Assembly (NCBI GenBank): GCA_040797845.1
Contig: JBFNFA010000001.1
Coordinates: 310,001-374,000 of the forward strand
DNA from: Clostridium_AW sp040797845
GTDB lineage: Bacteria; Bacillota; Clostridia; Clostridiales; Clostridiaceae
DNA: 64,000 nucleotides
Direction of reading: 5' to 3'
Shown here one piece after another: positions 34,738 through 42,850 of the stretch. Position numbers and translations under genes: made by a program. Under the pieces are notes generated by a model. That model was given only the letters and a program-made list of their open reading frames with translations, was not told where the DNA came from and ran no database searches. The stretch's first letter is position 1. Every line of letters starts with the position of its first letter.

Positions 34738-35481
34738 ATGATAGTGTATATTTATGATGGCAGTTTTGAAGGACTTTTAACAGTTATTTATGAAGCTTAC
34801 TATAATAAGTATAAACCAGAAAAAATAATGAAAGAAAAAGACTATACATATAATTTTCTTTATCATATTGTTAAAATTGAGAATAATAAAGAAAAATGCG
34901 AAAAGGTTTATAGGGCTATGAAAAGTAAATTAAACAGTTCCTCTATAAATAATATATTTTTAATTTACATGTCAGAAGTGGAAGGGGCGGAAAATTTAAT
35001 ATTAGATTATACTAAGTTAGCATTTAAAATAGGTAAAGATATAGATATCCATTTACATAATCCAGTAGTTAGGGATGTACATAATATAGTTAAAAAAGTG
35101 GAAATTGAAAAGCATAGAATGTTAGGCTTTATTAGATTTCAAAATTTAGGAAAAGAATTATACTATAGTGAAATTGAACCCGATTATAATATATTAGAAT
35201 TAATAATGCCACATTTTAAAGAAAGATTTAGGTATCAAGATTTTATTATACATGACGTAAAAAGAAATATTGGAGGAATATATTCTAAATCAAAGGAAGA
35301 ATGGATTTTATGCACTATGAATTTAGAAGACATTCCTCAAGTGGGTAAAGATGATCTATATAATAAACTATGGAAAGAGTATTTTTTAAGCGTCTCTATT
35401 GAAGAAAGAGGTAATTTAAAACTTCAAAGAAAAATGATGCCTAAAAGATATTGGAAGCATATATTGGAGGTCAATATTTAG
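34738..35481 (+). CDS. TIGR03915-like DNA metabolism partner protein
   Basis: A 247-residue protein starting ATG behind GAGGTGG, nine bases after the radical SAM gene. It begins MIVYIYDGSFEGLLTVIYEA, the characteristic opening of the TIGR03915 family that accompanies the TIGR03916 radical SAM protein. The C-terminal half contains HFKERFRYQDFIIHDVKRN, where related proteins end with a uracil-DNA-glycosylase-like segment in some species. Absence of that fused domain here keeps it to the short form. Function unknown; a DNA repair partner is likely. Confidence 0.82.
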   Translation: MIVYIYDGSFEGLLTVIYEAYYNKYKPEKIMKEKDYTYNFLYHIVKIENNKEKCEKVYRAMKSKLNSSSINNIFLIYMSEVEGAENLILDYTKLAFKIGKDIDIHLHNPVVRDVHNIVKKVEIEKHRMLGFIRFQNLGKELYYSEIEPDYNILELIMPHFKERFRYQDFIIHDVKRNIGGIYSKSKEEWILCTMNLEDIPQVGKDDLYNKLWKEYFLSVSIEERGNLKLQRKMMPKRYWKHILEVNI

Positions 35482-35485
35482 ATAA

Positions 35486-36880
35486 TTAAATTAAGAACAT
35501 AGCCAGTATTGTCGTTATAACCAATCCAATGGCCACAGGTTTAAAATTACGTCTAGCTAATTCAAAGGGATCAACATTACATATAGCTGCTACAGGAATA
35601 AGAGCCCATGGTACTATGGTTCCACCGCCAACCCAAATACCAGCCAATTGTCCTAAAGCTGTTAAGGTGGCAGTACCTCTTCCCAATGCAATTCCAAATA
35701 TTTTAGCTACAGATCCTGCTAAGGAAATTCCTGAGAAGCCTGATCCATCAAGCCCAGTTATTATTCCAACTGTAGTTAAAGTAGTGGCACCTATTGGAGC
35801 GTTTAATGGAACTGAATTTGCAAGATATATTCCTAAATCATTAACTAATCCTGTAGAACCCTTAGGTAAAACTTCACCAAATACTTTTATAAATCCAGAG
35901 TCACCAAGATAGAAAAATGCAGCTATAGGTATAACTGGACCAAAAACTTTAAATCCAAAGGTAAAGCCTTCTACAATATAGTTAATAACAAGAGAGGATG
36001 CATCCTTTTTTCTAACAAATAGAGTTATTAATATTAAGATAGATAGTGCAGTACCCCCAATTAAAGCAGTGGCATCTCCCCCTTGAAGATTCAATTTATA
36101 CATAAGAAAAATATCAAAGACAAACATTATCATTATTATTAAAGCAAAGATTTTTTTAAGTTTTGGATTAATTAAGTTATAGAATTCACGATCAGAATCG
36201 TTAAGATCATAATCACTTTTATTTAAGGATAAACTTCCATTCTTCATATCTCTTTTTATCATAAAAAATGCAATTGTTGTGGTAACAATACCCATTACTA
36301 ATACTAAAGGTATGGAAGCTGATAAAACTTCACCAACTGCAATGCCAGCACCATCAGCTGTAAGATTTGGAGCCCCTTGAATTACAAAATCTCCAGATAG
36401 AGCGATACCATGGCCAAATAAATTCATGGCAACTGCAGCTCCGAGAGCGGGAAGTCCAGCTTTAATAGCAGCAGGAAGCATTATAGCTCCAATTAAAGCA
36501 ATAGCTGGTGAAGGCCAGAAAAATAAGGATATAATCATCATAGAGATTCCTATTATCCAGTATGCTAATGCTGGGGTTCTCATTAGTTTAGTAAGAGGAC
36601 GTACCATGGTTTCATTTATACCAGTCTTATTAAGAATAACGCCCATTGCTGTAATTAAAGATATGATTAAAATAGTACCTAATAGTTCCGTTATCGCTAA
36701 AGCGAAACTATTAAATACTCCGGTAATAGCAGCGGATAAAGAGCTTGTAGCGAAGATACCTAATGTGAAAATGCCTACAACACATAAAATAGTAATATCT
36801 TTTTTAAATACCATAAATAGAAATATAGCAATAATGAACAATAAATAAATATAGTGTAATGAGTTTAAAGTAATAGCCAT
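35486..36880 (-). CDS. Multi-pass permease of the ion-transporter superfamily
   Basis: A 464-residue membrane protein from ATG 36880, after GGGGGG; the ATG at 36895 lacks an RBS. About 11-12 hydrophobic segments, with a polar loop at ~225-250 (NKSDYDLNDSDREFYN). Pore-like Gly/Pro-rich stretches such as FFWPSPAIALIGAIMLPA and NSVPLNAPIGATTLTTVG recall GntP/Dcu-type anion permeases. It converges on the repair pair with only four bases between stop codons, so antisense read-through may occur. Substrate unknown; carboxylate transport is a guess. Confidence 0.6.
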   Translation of the reverse strand: MAITLNSLHYIYLLFIIAIFLFMVFKKDITILCVVGIFTLGIFATSSLSAAITGVFNSFALAITELLGTILIISLITAMGVILNKTGINETMVRPLTKLMRTPALAYWIIGISMMIISLFFWPSPAIALIGAIMLPAAIKAGLPALGAAVAMNLFGHGIALSGDFVIQGAPNLTADGAGIAVGEVLSASIPLVLVMGIVTTTIAFFMIKRDMKNGSLSLNKSDYDLNDSDREFYNLINPKLKKIFALIIMIMFVFDIFLMYKLNLQGGDATALIGGTALSILILITLFVRKKDASSLVINYIVEGFTFGFKVFGPVIPIAAFFYLGDSGFIKVFGEVLPKGSTGLVNDLGIYLANSVPLNAPIGATTLTTVGIITGLDGSGFSGISLAGSVAKIFGIALGRGTATLTALGQLAGIWVGGGTIVPWALIPVAAICNVDPFELARRNFKPVAIGLVITTILAMFLI

Positions 36881-37007
36881 AATTGAGCCCCCCATAATAT
36901 TTCATACTAAAAAATATGAAGTTAACTTACAATGTGTTACAAATATATTTGTTATATGGAAAGGAAGTGATAAAATGAATATATAGTTTAAAATAGGGGG
37001 GATAAAC

Positions 37008-37508
37008 TTGGAGAAAATAATATATACATTAGTAATTGCATTAATTGGGGGCTATATTGGCATTAAGGCTAAGATACCAGCAGGAGCTTTAGTTGGAGCT
37101 ATGGTTTCCGTAGCTATTTATAATATATACACTGGAAAGGGAGAGATACCATATAACTTTAAGTTGTTAAGTCAAATAGTAGTAGGTGGTATGATTGGGC
37201 TAAACTTTACTATGGACAGTGTTAAGCAATTAAAAAATTTAATATTTCCAGCTATTATATTAGTAGTAGGATTAACTTTATTTAGTCTTATATTAGGTTT
37301 TATAATACATAAGATTACAGGTCTTGATTTAATAACCTCATTGTTTAGCAGTGCACCAGGAGGTATTACAGATATGACTTTAATTTCGGAAGCATATGGA
37401 GCTGATATATCTAAAGTTGCGTTGCTACATCTAATGAGATTAGTTACTGTAATTACTGTAATGCCTATTGCTATAAAAATATTCTCTAAAATTATGTTAA
37501 AAAAATAA
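37008..37508 (+). CDS. AbrB-family membrane protein (half-size)
   Basis: A 166-residue membrane protein. The TTG start at 37008 is supported by AGGGGGG six bases upstream. Five or so hydrophobic segments, with the family motifs KIPAGALVGAMVSVAIYNI near 22 and SSAPGGITDMTLISEAYGAD near 113. Full-length AbrB membrane proteins carry two such units; this one carries a single unit and may dimerise. The family was once named after ammonia monooxygenase but its role is transport-like and unproven. Confidence 0.75.
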   Translation: MEKIIYTLVIALIGGYIGIKAKIPAGALVGAMVSVAIYNIYTGKGEIPYNFKLLSQIVVGGMIGLNFTMDSVKQLKNLIFPAIILVVGLTLFSLILGFIIHKITGLDLITSLFSSAPGGITDMTLISEAYGADISKVALLHLMRLVTVITVMPIAIKIFSKIMLKK

Positions 37509-37541
37509 AAGTAACTTAGACTTCTAAGTCACTTTTATTTT
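37507..37541 (+). terminator. Bidirectional terminator between AbrB-like and DAACS genes
   Basis: AAAAGTAACTTAGA pairs with TCTAAGTCACTTTT with one mismatch, then TATTTTT. It separates two convergent genes. Confidence 0.8.
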
Positions 37542-37567
37542 TAAATTTATTAACAAGGTCACATTAA

Positions 37568-38755
37568 CTATATAGATGCAGCTTGCTTACTAGAAGCACC
37601 ACCATCAATTGTATCTACTATCATAGCTACAGCTTGGTCACCTGTAACATTACATGCTGTTCCAAAGCTATCTTGAGCTATATATAAAGCTATCATTAAA
37701 CCTAACATTCCTTCATTAAATCCTAATATACTTTGTAAAACTCCTAAGGAAGCCATAACTGCTCCACCTGGTACTCCAGGAGCGGCAACTATTGATATTC
37801 CAAGCATAGCTACAAAATTAAAGAAACTACCAAACTGAACGGGCATATTATTTAACATCATAACCGACATAGCGCATATTGATAATGTAATTGTACTTCC
37901 TGACATGTGTGTAGTAGCACAAAGAGGAATAACAAAGTCTCTTATACCCTTAGAAATACCCATTTTTTCTGAGCATTCAACGTTTACAGGTATAGTTGCA
38001 GCTGATGATTGAGTTCCTAAAGCAGTAAGATATCCAGGCAGTTGCAATTTTAAGCAAGTAAATAAATTCTTTTTACTTATAGATGCACCTATTGCAAATT
38101 GGAATACTATAATTGCTATATGTGCGCAAATAACGATTACAAATACCTTTCCAAACACTGAGAATACAGCTGAAACTTGTCCGGTTTTAGTCATGTTAGC
38201 AAATATACCTACAATATGGACTGGTAGTAAAGGTATTATAATGTTTTCTATTACTTTTGTAATTATAGCTTGAAAGTCAAAAGCAACTTTCTTAAGTGTT
38301 TCACTCTTAACTGCTGAAATACCTAGTCCTAGAAGAAAAGCTAGAACTAAAGATGTATTTACGCTCATTAGTGGAGGCATTTCTACAGTAAAGAATGGAG
38401 ATAGACTCTCAGCAGCCTCGGCAATTGCAGCAGCAGTGGAAGTGGTAATTATTTTTGGTAATAGCGTTATACCTAAGAAATAGGCGAATACTCCTGAAAT
38501 AAGTGTAAAAGCATAGGATATTCCAACAGTTATTCCAAGTAATTTTCCGGCATCAGTACCTAGCTCAGCAATACCAGCAGTAACGAATCCAAGAATTAAT
38601 AATGGAATTATAAATCCAAGGAAATTACCAAAAATTGAACTAAAAGTAACAAAAATGCGGATAATTGCTTCTGGAAAGAACTTACCTAAAATTACACCTA
38701 AGGCAATACCCATTATAATTTTAGGAATTAAACCAAGTTTAAATTTTTTACTCAT
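37568..38755 (-). CDS. Dicarboxylate/amino acid:cation symporter (DAACS family)
   Basis: A 395-residue transporter from ATG 38755 after GGGGGGAG. About eight transmembrane helices plus two re-entrant hairpins, with the conserved Ser-rich hairpin ALGTQSSAATIPVNVECSE near 265 and the second hairpin LGISIVAAPGVPGGAVMAS near 330. It imports glutamate, serine, aspartate or C4-dicarboxylates with sodium or protons. Nearby fumarate-reductase-type genes make a dicarboxylate plausible, but they are 6 kb away and not co-transcribed. Confidence 0.85.
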   Translation of the reverse strand: MSKKFKLGLIPKIIMGIALGVILGKFFPEAIIRIFVTFSSIFGNFLGFIIPLLILGFVTAGIAELGTDAGKLLGITVGISYAFTLISGVFAYFLGITLLPKIITTSTAAAIAEAAESLSPFFTVEMPPLMSVNTSLVLAFLLGLGISAVKSETLKKVAFDFQAIITKVIENIIIPLLPVHIVGIFANMTKTGQVSAVFSVFGKVFVIVICAHIAIIVFQFAIGASISKKNLFTCLKLQLPGYLTALGTQSSAATIPVNVECSEKMGISKGIRDFVIPLCATTHMSGSTITLSICAMSVMMLNNMPVQFGSFFNFVAMLGISIVAAPGVPGGAVMASLGVLQSILGFNEGMLGLMIALYIAQDSFGTACNVTGDQAVAMIVDTIDGGASSKQAASI

Positions 38756-39235
38756 ACATTCTCCCCCCATTAATATTAAATTTTTAGAATGTTAAAAAAA
38801 TACTAACAAAATGAGTATATCATATTTAAAAAGTGTCCGCAATATGCGAAATCCCAGTGCTAAAGCTAGATTTTTTGAAAAAAATAATATTTGATAAAAT
38901 ACTTAATTTAATTATTAAAAGAAAAGAAAATATATAAAAAAAGAAAATAAAAAATCACTCAATTATGTATAATCAGGTATTTATGGTAGATAAATGTAGG
39001 TACAAGAGATATATTGTCAATAAATATTTTTGTTAAAAATATGGGAAAAAATTAAATATTTATATTGTGTCCATAAATGAAGATGAAACTGTCCATTCCA
39101 AGAAAAAGCTTAAGATTAATAAAGATACAGGAAAGAGATTTATAAAAAGAATTAAGTTGCTATTTTTTAGTAACAAAATAGTAAATATAAAATAAATTAG
39201 TATTATAGGTTTAGTAATTGGCAGGAGGATTATTA
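38756..39235. other. A/T-rich intergenic region without a gene
   Basis: The 480 bases between the divergent DAACS and reductase genes hold no reading frame with an RBS. It contains poly-A stretches and a TATAAT-like box near 38965. The final ~130 bases have short coding-like frames lacking starts. Promoters of both flanking genes should lie here. Confidence 0.5.
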
Positions 39236-40222
39236 ATGAACTATGAGGTAAGAGACTGTATGGATGCAGGAAGTGAATACTGTCCTTGCCATTTAGCAGA
39301 AAGTGGAGAATGTCTTTTGTGCTCACAATTAAGAGGAAAAGATTTTTGTGACTGTATTAATTGGAAAGGAGTATGTATTTATCAAGAATTTGTTTGGAAT
39401 GGAGAAAAAGCCAAAGATGGAAGATGTGAAATCCAGTGTGTTTTGTTAAATAAAAAATATATTTATGAGGATTTAGTACTTTATACAATATCTGTTCCAC
39501 ATAAATTAGCTAAAGAACTAAATAACCCTGGAACTTTCGTATTTTTAAGAAAGCCAGATAGCGAATATTTCTTTTCCACTCCAATTTCTGTTATGGAGGT
39601 AAATATAGAGGAGAATAGAATAGTTTTGGCCATTGAAGTTAAAGGAGTAAAAACTAAAAACCTAGATCTTTTAAAAGAAGGGGAAAAAATTTTATTAAAA
39701 GGCCCTTATTGTAATGGAGTATTAGGATTAAAAAATTTAGACAAGAGTAAAGATGGAACTGCAGTTGTAATAACTAGAGGTATAGGTCAAGCTCCTATAG
39801 TACCAGTGTTAAAAAAACTATATACAAATAATAATAAGATATATGTGCTAATTGATAGTAAACCTTATGAAAAAATATTTATTGATAATTATATAGAACA
39901 ATATAATTGTGAAGTAATAGATACTACAGTTATAAATGAAAAAGGAGAGATACCTTCTGAGTTCAAAAATATATTAATATCTATATTAAAGAATGAGAAG
40001 GTTAATATAGTGCATTCATCCGCAGCAGACATAGTTAATTATAATGTACTAAATTTAATAGGAGAAACTGTTGAATTTTCTTGCTGCAATAACGGTAAAA
40101 TGTGTTGCGGAGAAGGAGTGTGCGGAAGTTGTAGTGTAAAAAATAAGTATTTCAATATTGAAAGATCTTGTAAGCTTCAAATAGATCCAAGAAATATTTT
40201 GGAGGGAAGAAAGTTACTATGA
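39236..40222 (+). CDS. PyrK-like FAD/NAD-binding reductase with Cys-rich N terminus
   Basis: A 328-residue protein from ATG 39236 behind GGAGG. The first ~45 residues carry about eight Cys (CPCHLAESGECLLCSQ, then FCDCINWKGVCIYQE), suggesting an extra metal or Fe-S site. A ferredoxin-reductase-like FAD domain, an NAD-binding half with VVITRGIGQAPIVPVLK near 180, and a C-terminal four-Cys Fe-S motif (CCGEGVCGSC near 298) follow, as in dihydroorotate dehydrogenase PyrK and sulfide dehydrogenase. The next gene overlaps by four bases and is its likely redox partner. Confidence 0.78.
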   Translation: MNYEVRDCMDAGSEYCPCHLAESGECLLCSQLRGKDFCDCINWKGVCIYQEFVWNGEKAKDGRCEIQCVLLNKKYIYEDLVLYTISVPHKLAKELNNPGTFVFLRKPDSEYFFSTPISVMEVNIEENRIVLAIEVKGVKTKNLDLLKEGEKILLKGPYCNGVLGLKNLDKSKDGTAVVITRGIGQAPIVPVLKKLYTNNNKIYVLIDSKPYEKIFIDNYIEQYNCEVIDTTVINEKGEIPSEFKNILISILKNEKVNIVHSSAADIVNYNVLNLIGETVEFSCCNNGKMCCGEGVCGSCSVKNKYFNIERSCKLQIDPRNILEGRKLL

Positions 40223-41496
40223 AGGTTATTGTAATTGGCGGAGGATGGGCAGGATGTGCTGCAGCTATAACAGCTAAAAAAGCTGGAGCAAAAGTTGTTT
40301 TATACGAAAAGACTGATATGTTAATTGGCCTAGGTAATGTGGGAGGAATAATGAGAAACAATGGAAGATACACCGCAGCAGAAGAATTGATTAACTTCGG
40401 TGCAGGAGATTTGATAAATATAACAGATAGCAATACTAGACATAGAAATATAGAATTCCCAGGACATGGTCATGCATGGTTATATGATGTAAATAAAATA
40501 GAGCCAGATGTAAGAAAGCATTTAACAGATTTAGGTATAGAGCTAAACTTTATGACTAGAGTTGTAGATGTAGAAAAGAACGAAAATAAAATAATAGGAA
40601 TATATCTTTCTGATGGTACCTATGTAAAAGGCGATGTGTTTATAGAAGCCACTGGATCCACAGGTCCCATGGGGAATTGCTTAAGGTATGGAAATGGATG
40701 TTCCATGTGTGTGCTTAGATGTCCAGCCTTTGGACCAAGGGTAAGTATTAGCGCTAGAGCAGGTGCGGAGGATCTTCAAGGTGAGAGAGAGGAAGATGTT
40801 TACGGAGCTTTTAGTGGATCATGTAAGCTTTGTAAAGAAAGTATAGGAGAAGAATTATTAAAAGAAATTGAAGAGAAAGGATCAGTAGTATTAAAAGTAC
40901 CACCAGAAGATATAAATATTGATAAATTAAAACTAAAGGTATGTCAACAATATGCTTTAAGGGAATTTGCAGAAAATATAGTGCTTTTAGATACGGGTCA
41001 TATAAAATTAATGACTCCTTTTTATCCTTTAGATAAATTAAGAAAAATAAAAGGGCTAGAAAAGGCGAAGTACATTGATCCATATGCAGGAGGTAAAGCA
41101 AATTCTATAAGATATCTTTCGGTAGCACAAAGAACCGATGATATGAGGGTTAAAGGTTTAGATAATTTATTTTGTGCAGGTGAAAAATCAGGTTTGTTTG
41201 TAGGTCATACGGAAGCTATGTGTACCGGCTCTTTAGCAGGACATAATGCAGTAAGATACCATTTAGGAATGTCTTTACTAACACTTCCAAAGGCTACTGC
41301 TATAGGAGATATAATATCTTATGCAAATAGTCAAATGGAAACAAAGGAAGGAAGAAGAAAAAGATACACATTTGCAGGAGCTGAATATTTTAAGAGAATG
41401 AAAGAAATAGGACTTTATTCTGTAGATGACGCAGAAATAGCAAAGAGAGTTGAAAAATTAAATTTAAAGGATATTATGAATCAAAAATTAATTTAA
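40219..41496 (+). CDS. FAD-dependent oxidoreductase (GidA-like fold)
   Basis: A 425-residue flavoprotein overlapping the preceding stop by four bases (ATGA), behind GGAGGGAAG. The N-terminal Rossmann motif is VIGGGWAGCAAAITAKKAGA. A central Cys-rich stretch (CSMCVLRCPAFGPRVS, then SGSCKLCKES) is unusual and may hold a cluster or bind a metal. The C-terminal FCAGEKSGLFVGHTEAMCTG closes the FAD site. With the PyrK-like partner it probably moves electrons between NAD(P)H and an unknown substrate. Known as a pair in clostridia, without a proven reaction. Confidence 0.78.
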   Translation: MKVIVIGGGWAGCAAAITAKKAGAKVVLYEKTDMLIGLGNVGGIMRNNGRYTAAEELINFGAGDLINITDSNTRHRNIEFPGHGHAWLYDVNKIEPDVRKHLTDLGIELNFMTRVVDVEKNENKIIGIYLSDGTYVKGDVFIEATGSTGPMGNCLRYGNGCSMCVLRCPAFGPRVSISARAGAEDLQGEREEDVYGAFSGSCKLCKESIGEELLKEIEEKGSVVLKVPPEDINIDKLKLKVCQQYALREFAENIVLLDTGHIKLMTPFYPLDKLRKIKGLEKAKYIDPYAGGKANSIRYLSVAQRTDDMRVKGLDNLFCAGEKSGLFVGHTEAMCTGSLAGHNAVRYHLGMSLLTLPKATAIGDIISYANSQMETKEGRRKRYTFAGAEYFKRMKEIGLYSVDDAEIAKRVEKLNLKDIMNQKLI

Positions 41497-41518
41497 ATTA
41501 TATTGAAATATATAGATG

Positions 41519-41555
41519 AAGCTCTTGTATATATGAAATACAGGAGCTTTTTTTA
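41519..41555 (+). terminator. Terminator after the oxidoreductase pair
   Basis: AAGCTCTTGTAT and ATACAGGAGCTT pair with a seven-base loop (one G-U or mismatch), followed by TTTTTTATAT. Confidence 0.85.
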
Positions 41556-41633
41556 TATATACTATCCTTATTGAATTCATTTTTATGATATAATATGGAT
41601 ATTCTAGTAAACTAATTTATGGGAGTGAGCAAT

Positions 41634-42665
41634 ATGGGAATTAAAATATTTGATAAATTAGATCCCATTTATGAAATCTTTGGATTGATTTATATGAGTC
41701 ATAACTACGAAGGAATTATTGATGCGGCAATACAAGAGCTTAACAATGATGGAGTTAATGGAGAGTTAATTATAAAGAAAAATTTTAAGATAATTAATAA
41801 ATATATAAAAACTTTTAATAAATATAAGATTATTAATGAAAATGAAGTATTTTTTTTTGATGAAGATGATGGATCTATTTTTATGTTAATTGCCTTTGTC
41901 TTAATTAACAATGAAGATTTAATATATTCCTTAGATAATATAACAGATGATCAATTTAAATCTATAATTTTAGATGTTTATAATGAGATGTTTGAGGATG
42001 AAAAGACTATAGATTCTATTAGTACATTAAATAATATAATGGAGTTTTTAAAAGGACTAGATCTTAAAGAAAACACTAAATGGAATTTAATGGTTATTTT
42101 AAATGATCCTAAGAAGTATTATAAAACTCTAATTAAGATAATAGAAGATAATAGAAATGCATATAATGAAGCTTATAAAGTTATTGAGAAACCATTATCT
42201 AAATTGTTAAGTAATTATATTAAATATGTTAATTCAAATAAATGCGAGATATTAAATAATATTATAAAAGATAATGATAATGAGATTAGTGTAATTCCTA
42301 CATTAGCATTTGGTGCTTCATTAGTTGAGTTTAAAAATACATATTTTATGGGAGTATTATATGAGCTTATATCCAAAGAGTGCATTAATTGCATGGGGAG
42401 AAAGGGAGAACTTGTTTTAAAATTAAAAGCCTTAAGTGATAAAAGCAAATTAGAGATAATATCACTTTTAAAGGATGGCTCCAAGTATAGTTTGGAGATA
42501 GCTGAAGCCTTAAAGCTTACTCCAGCCACAGTTTCATATCATATGTCATCCTTAGTAGAATTTAGCATGGTTGTTGTAGAAAAGAAACAAGGTAGAGTAT
42601 ACTACCATTTAAATAAAATTGGATTAAAAAATTTTATAGATGAACTTAATAGTACATTATTATAA
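41634..42665 (+). CDS. ArsR-type winged-helix regulator with long N-terminal domain
   Basis: A 343-residue protein from ATG 41634, seven bases after GGGAGTG; the ATG at 41619 is worse placed. The N-terminal ~250 residues are helical and acidic with no known motif. The last ~80 residues form an ArsR-like winged helix (LKALSDKSKLEIISLLKDGS, then ALKLTPATVSYHMSSLVE and a Gln/Arg wing). Some Firmicute regulators combine a ligand-binding helical part with this DNA-binding end. It is followed by a terminator and an exporter gene bearing palindromic operators, the likely target. Confidence 0.75.
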   Translation: MGIKIFDKLDPIYEIFGLIYMSHNYEGIIDAAIQELNNDGVNGELIIKKNFKIINKYIKTFNKYKIINENEVFFFDEDDGSIFMLIAFVLINNEDLIYSLDNITDDQFKSIILDVYNEMFEDEKTIDSISTLNNIMEFLKGLDLKENTKWNLMVILNDPKKYYKTLIKIIEDNRNAYNEAYKVIEKPLSKLLSNYIKYVNSNKCEILNNIIKDNDNEISVIPTLAFGASLVEFKNTYFMGVLYELISKECINCMGRKGELVLKLKALSDKSKLEIISLLKDGSKYSLEIAEALKLTPATVSYHMSSLVEFSMVVVEKKQGRVYYHLNKIGLKNFIDELNSTLL

Positions 42666-42668
42666 AAA

Positions 42669-42702
42669 AATCTCTCAGTATAGCTGAGAGATTTTTTTAT
42701 TA
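42669..42702 (+). terminator. Terminator after the ArsR-type regulator
   Basis: AAATCTCTCAG and CTGAGAGATTT pair around TATAG, followed by TTTTATT. Confidence 0.9.
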
Positions 42703-42722
42703 AAACAAATTACATATCATAA

Positions 42723-42803
42723 ATATATCTAATTTATTTGACAAGTATCTAATTATATAATATGATAAAAATGTTAATTAGATAATCATCTAATTAATTA
42801 GAT
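42723..42803 (+). promoter_or_regulatory. Exporter promoter with ATCTAATTA operator repeats
   Basis: TTGACA (42738-42743) and TATGAT (42761-42766) have a 17-base spacer. The motif ATCTAATTA or its complement occurs at 42747-42755 within the spacer, at 42775-42783, and as a perfect 16-base palindrome ATCTAATTAATTAGAT at 42788-42803; a variant ATCTAATTT is at 42727-42735. Overlap with the promoter suggests repression, probably by the ArsR-type protein encoded just upstream. Confidence 0.72.
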
Positions 42804-42850
42804 GTTTATCTTAATTTACGGTTATATTAATTTAAGTTAGGAGAATTGCT

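Noticed and set aside
35529..35912. 127-codon + strand frame inside the permease gene
   Set aside because: Antisense shadow of the - strand permease, which has multi-helix pattern and RBS.
38756..39235. Short coding-like frames in the 480-base gap
   Set aside because: None has a start codon with an RBS; coding look is limited to about 40 codons.
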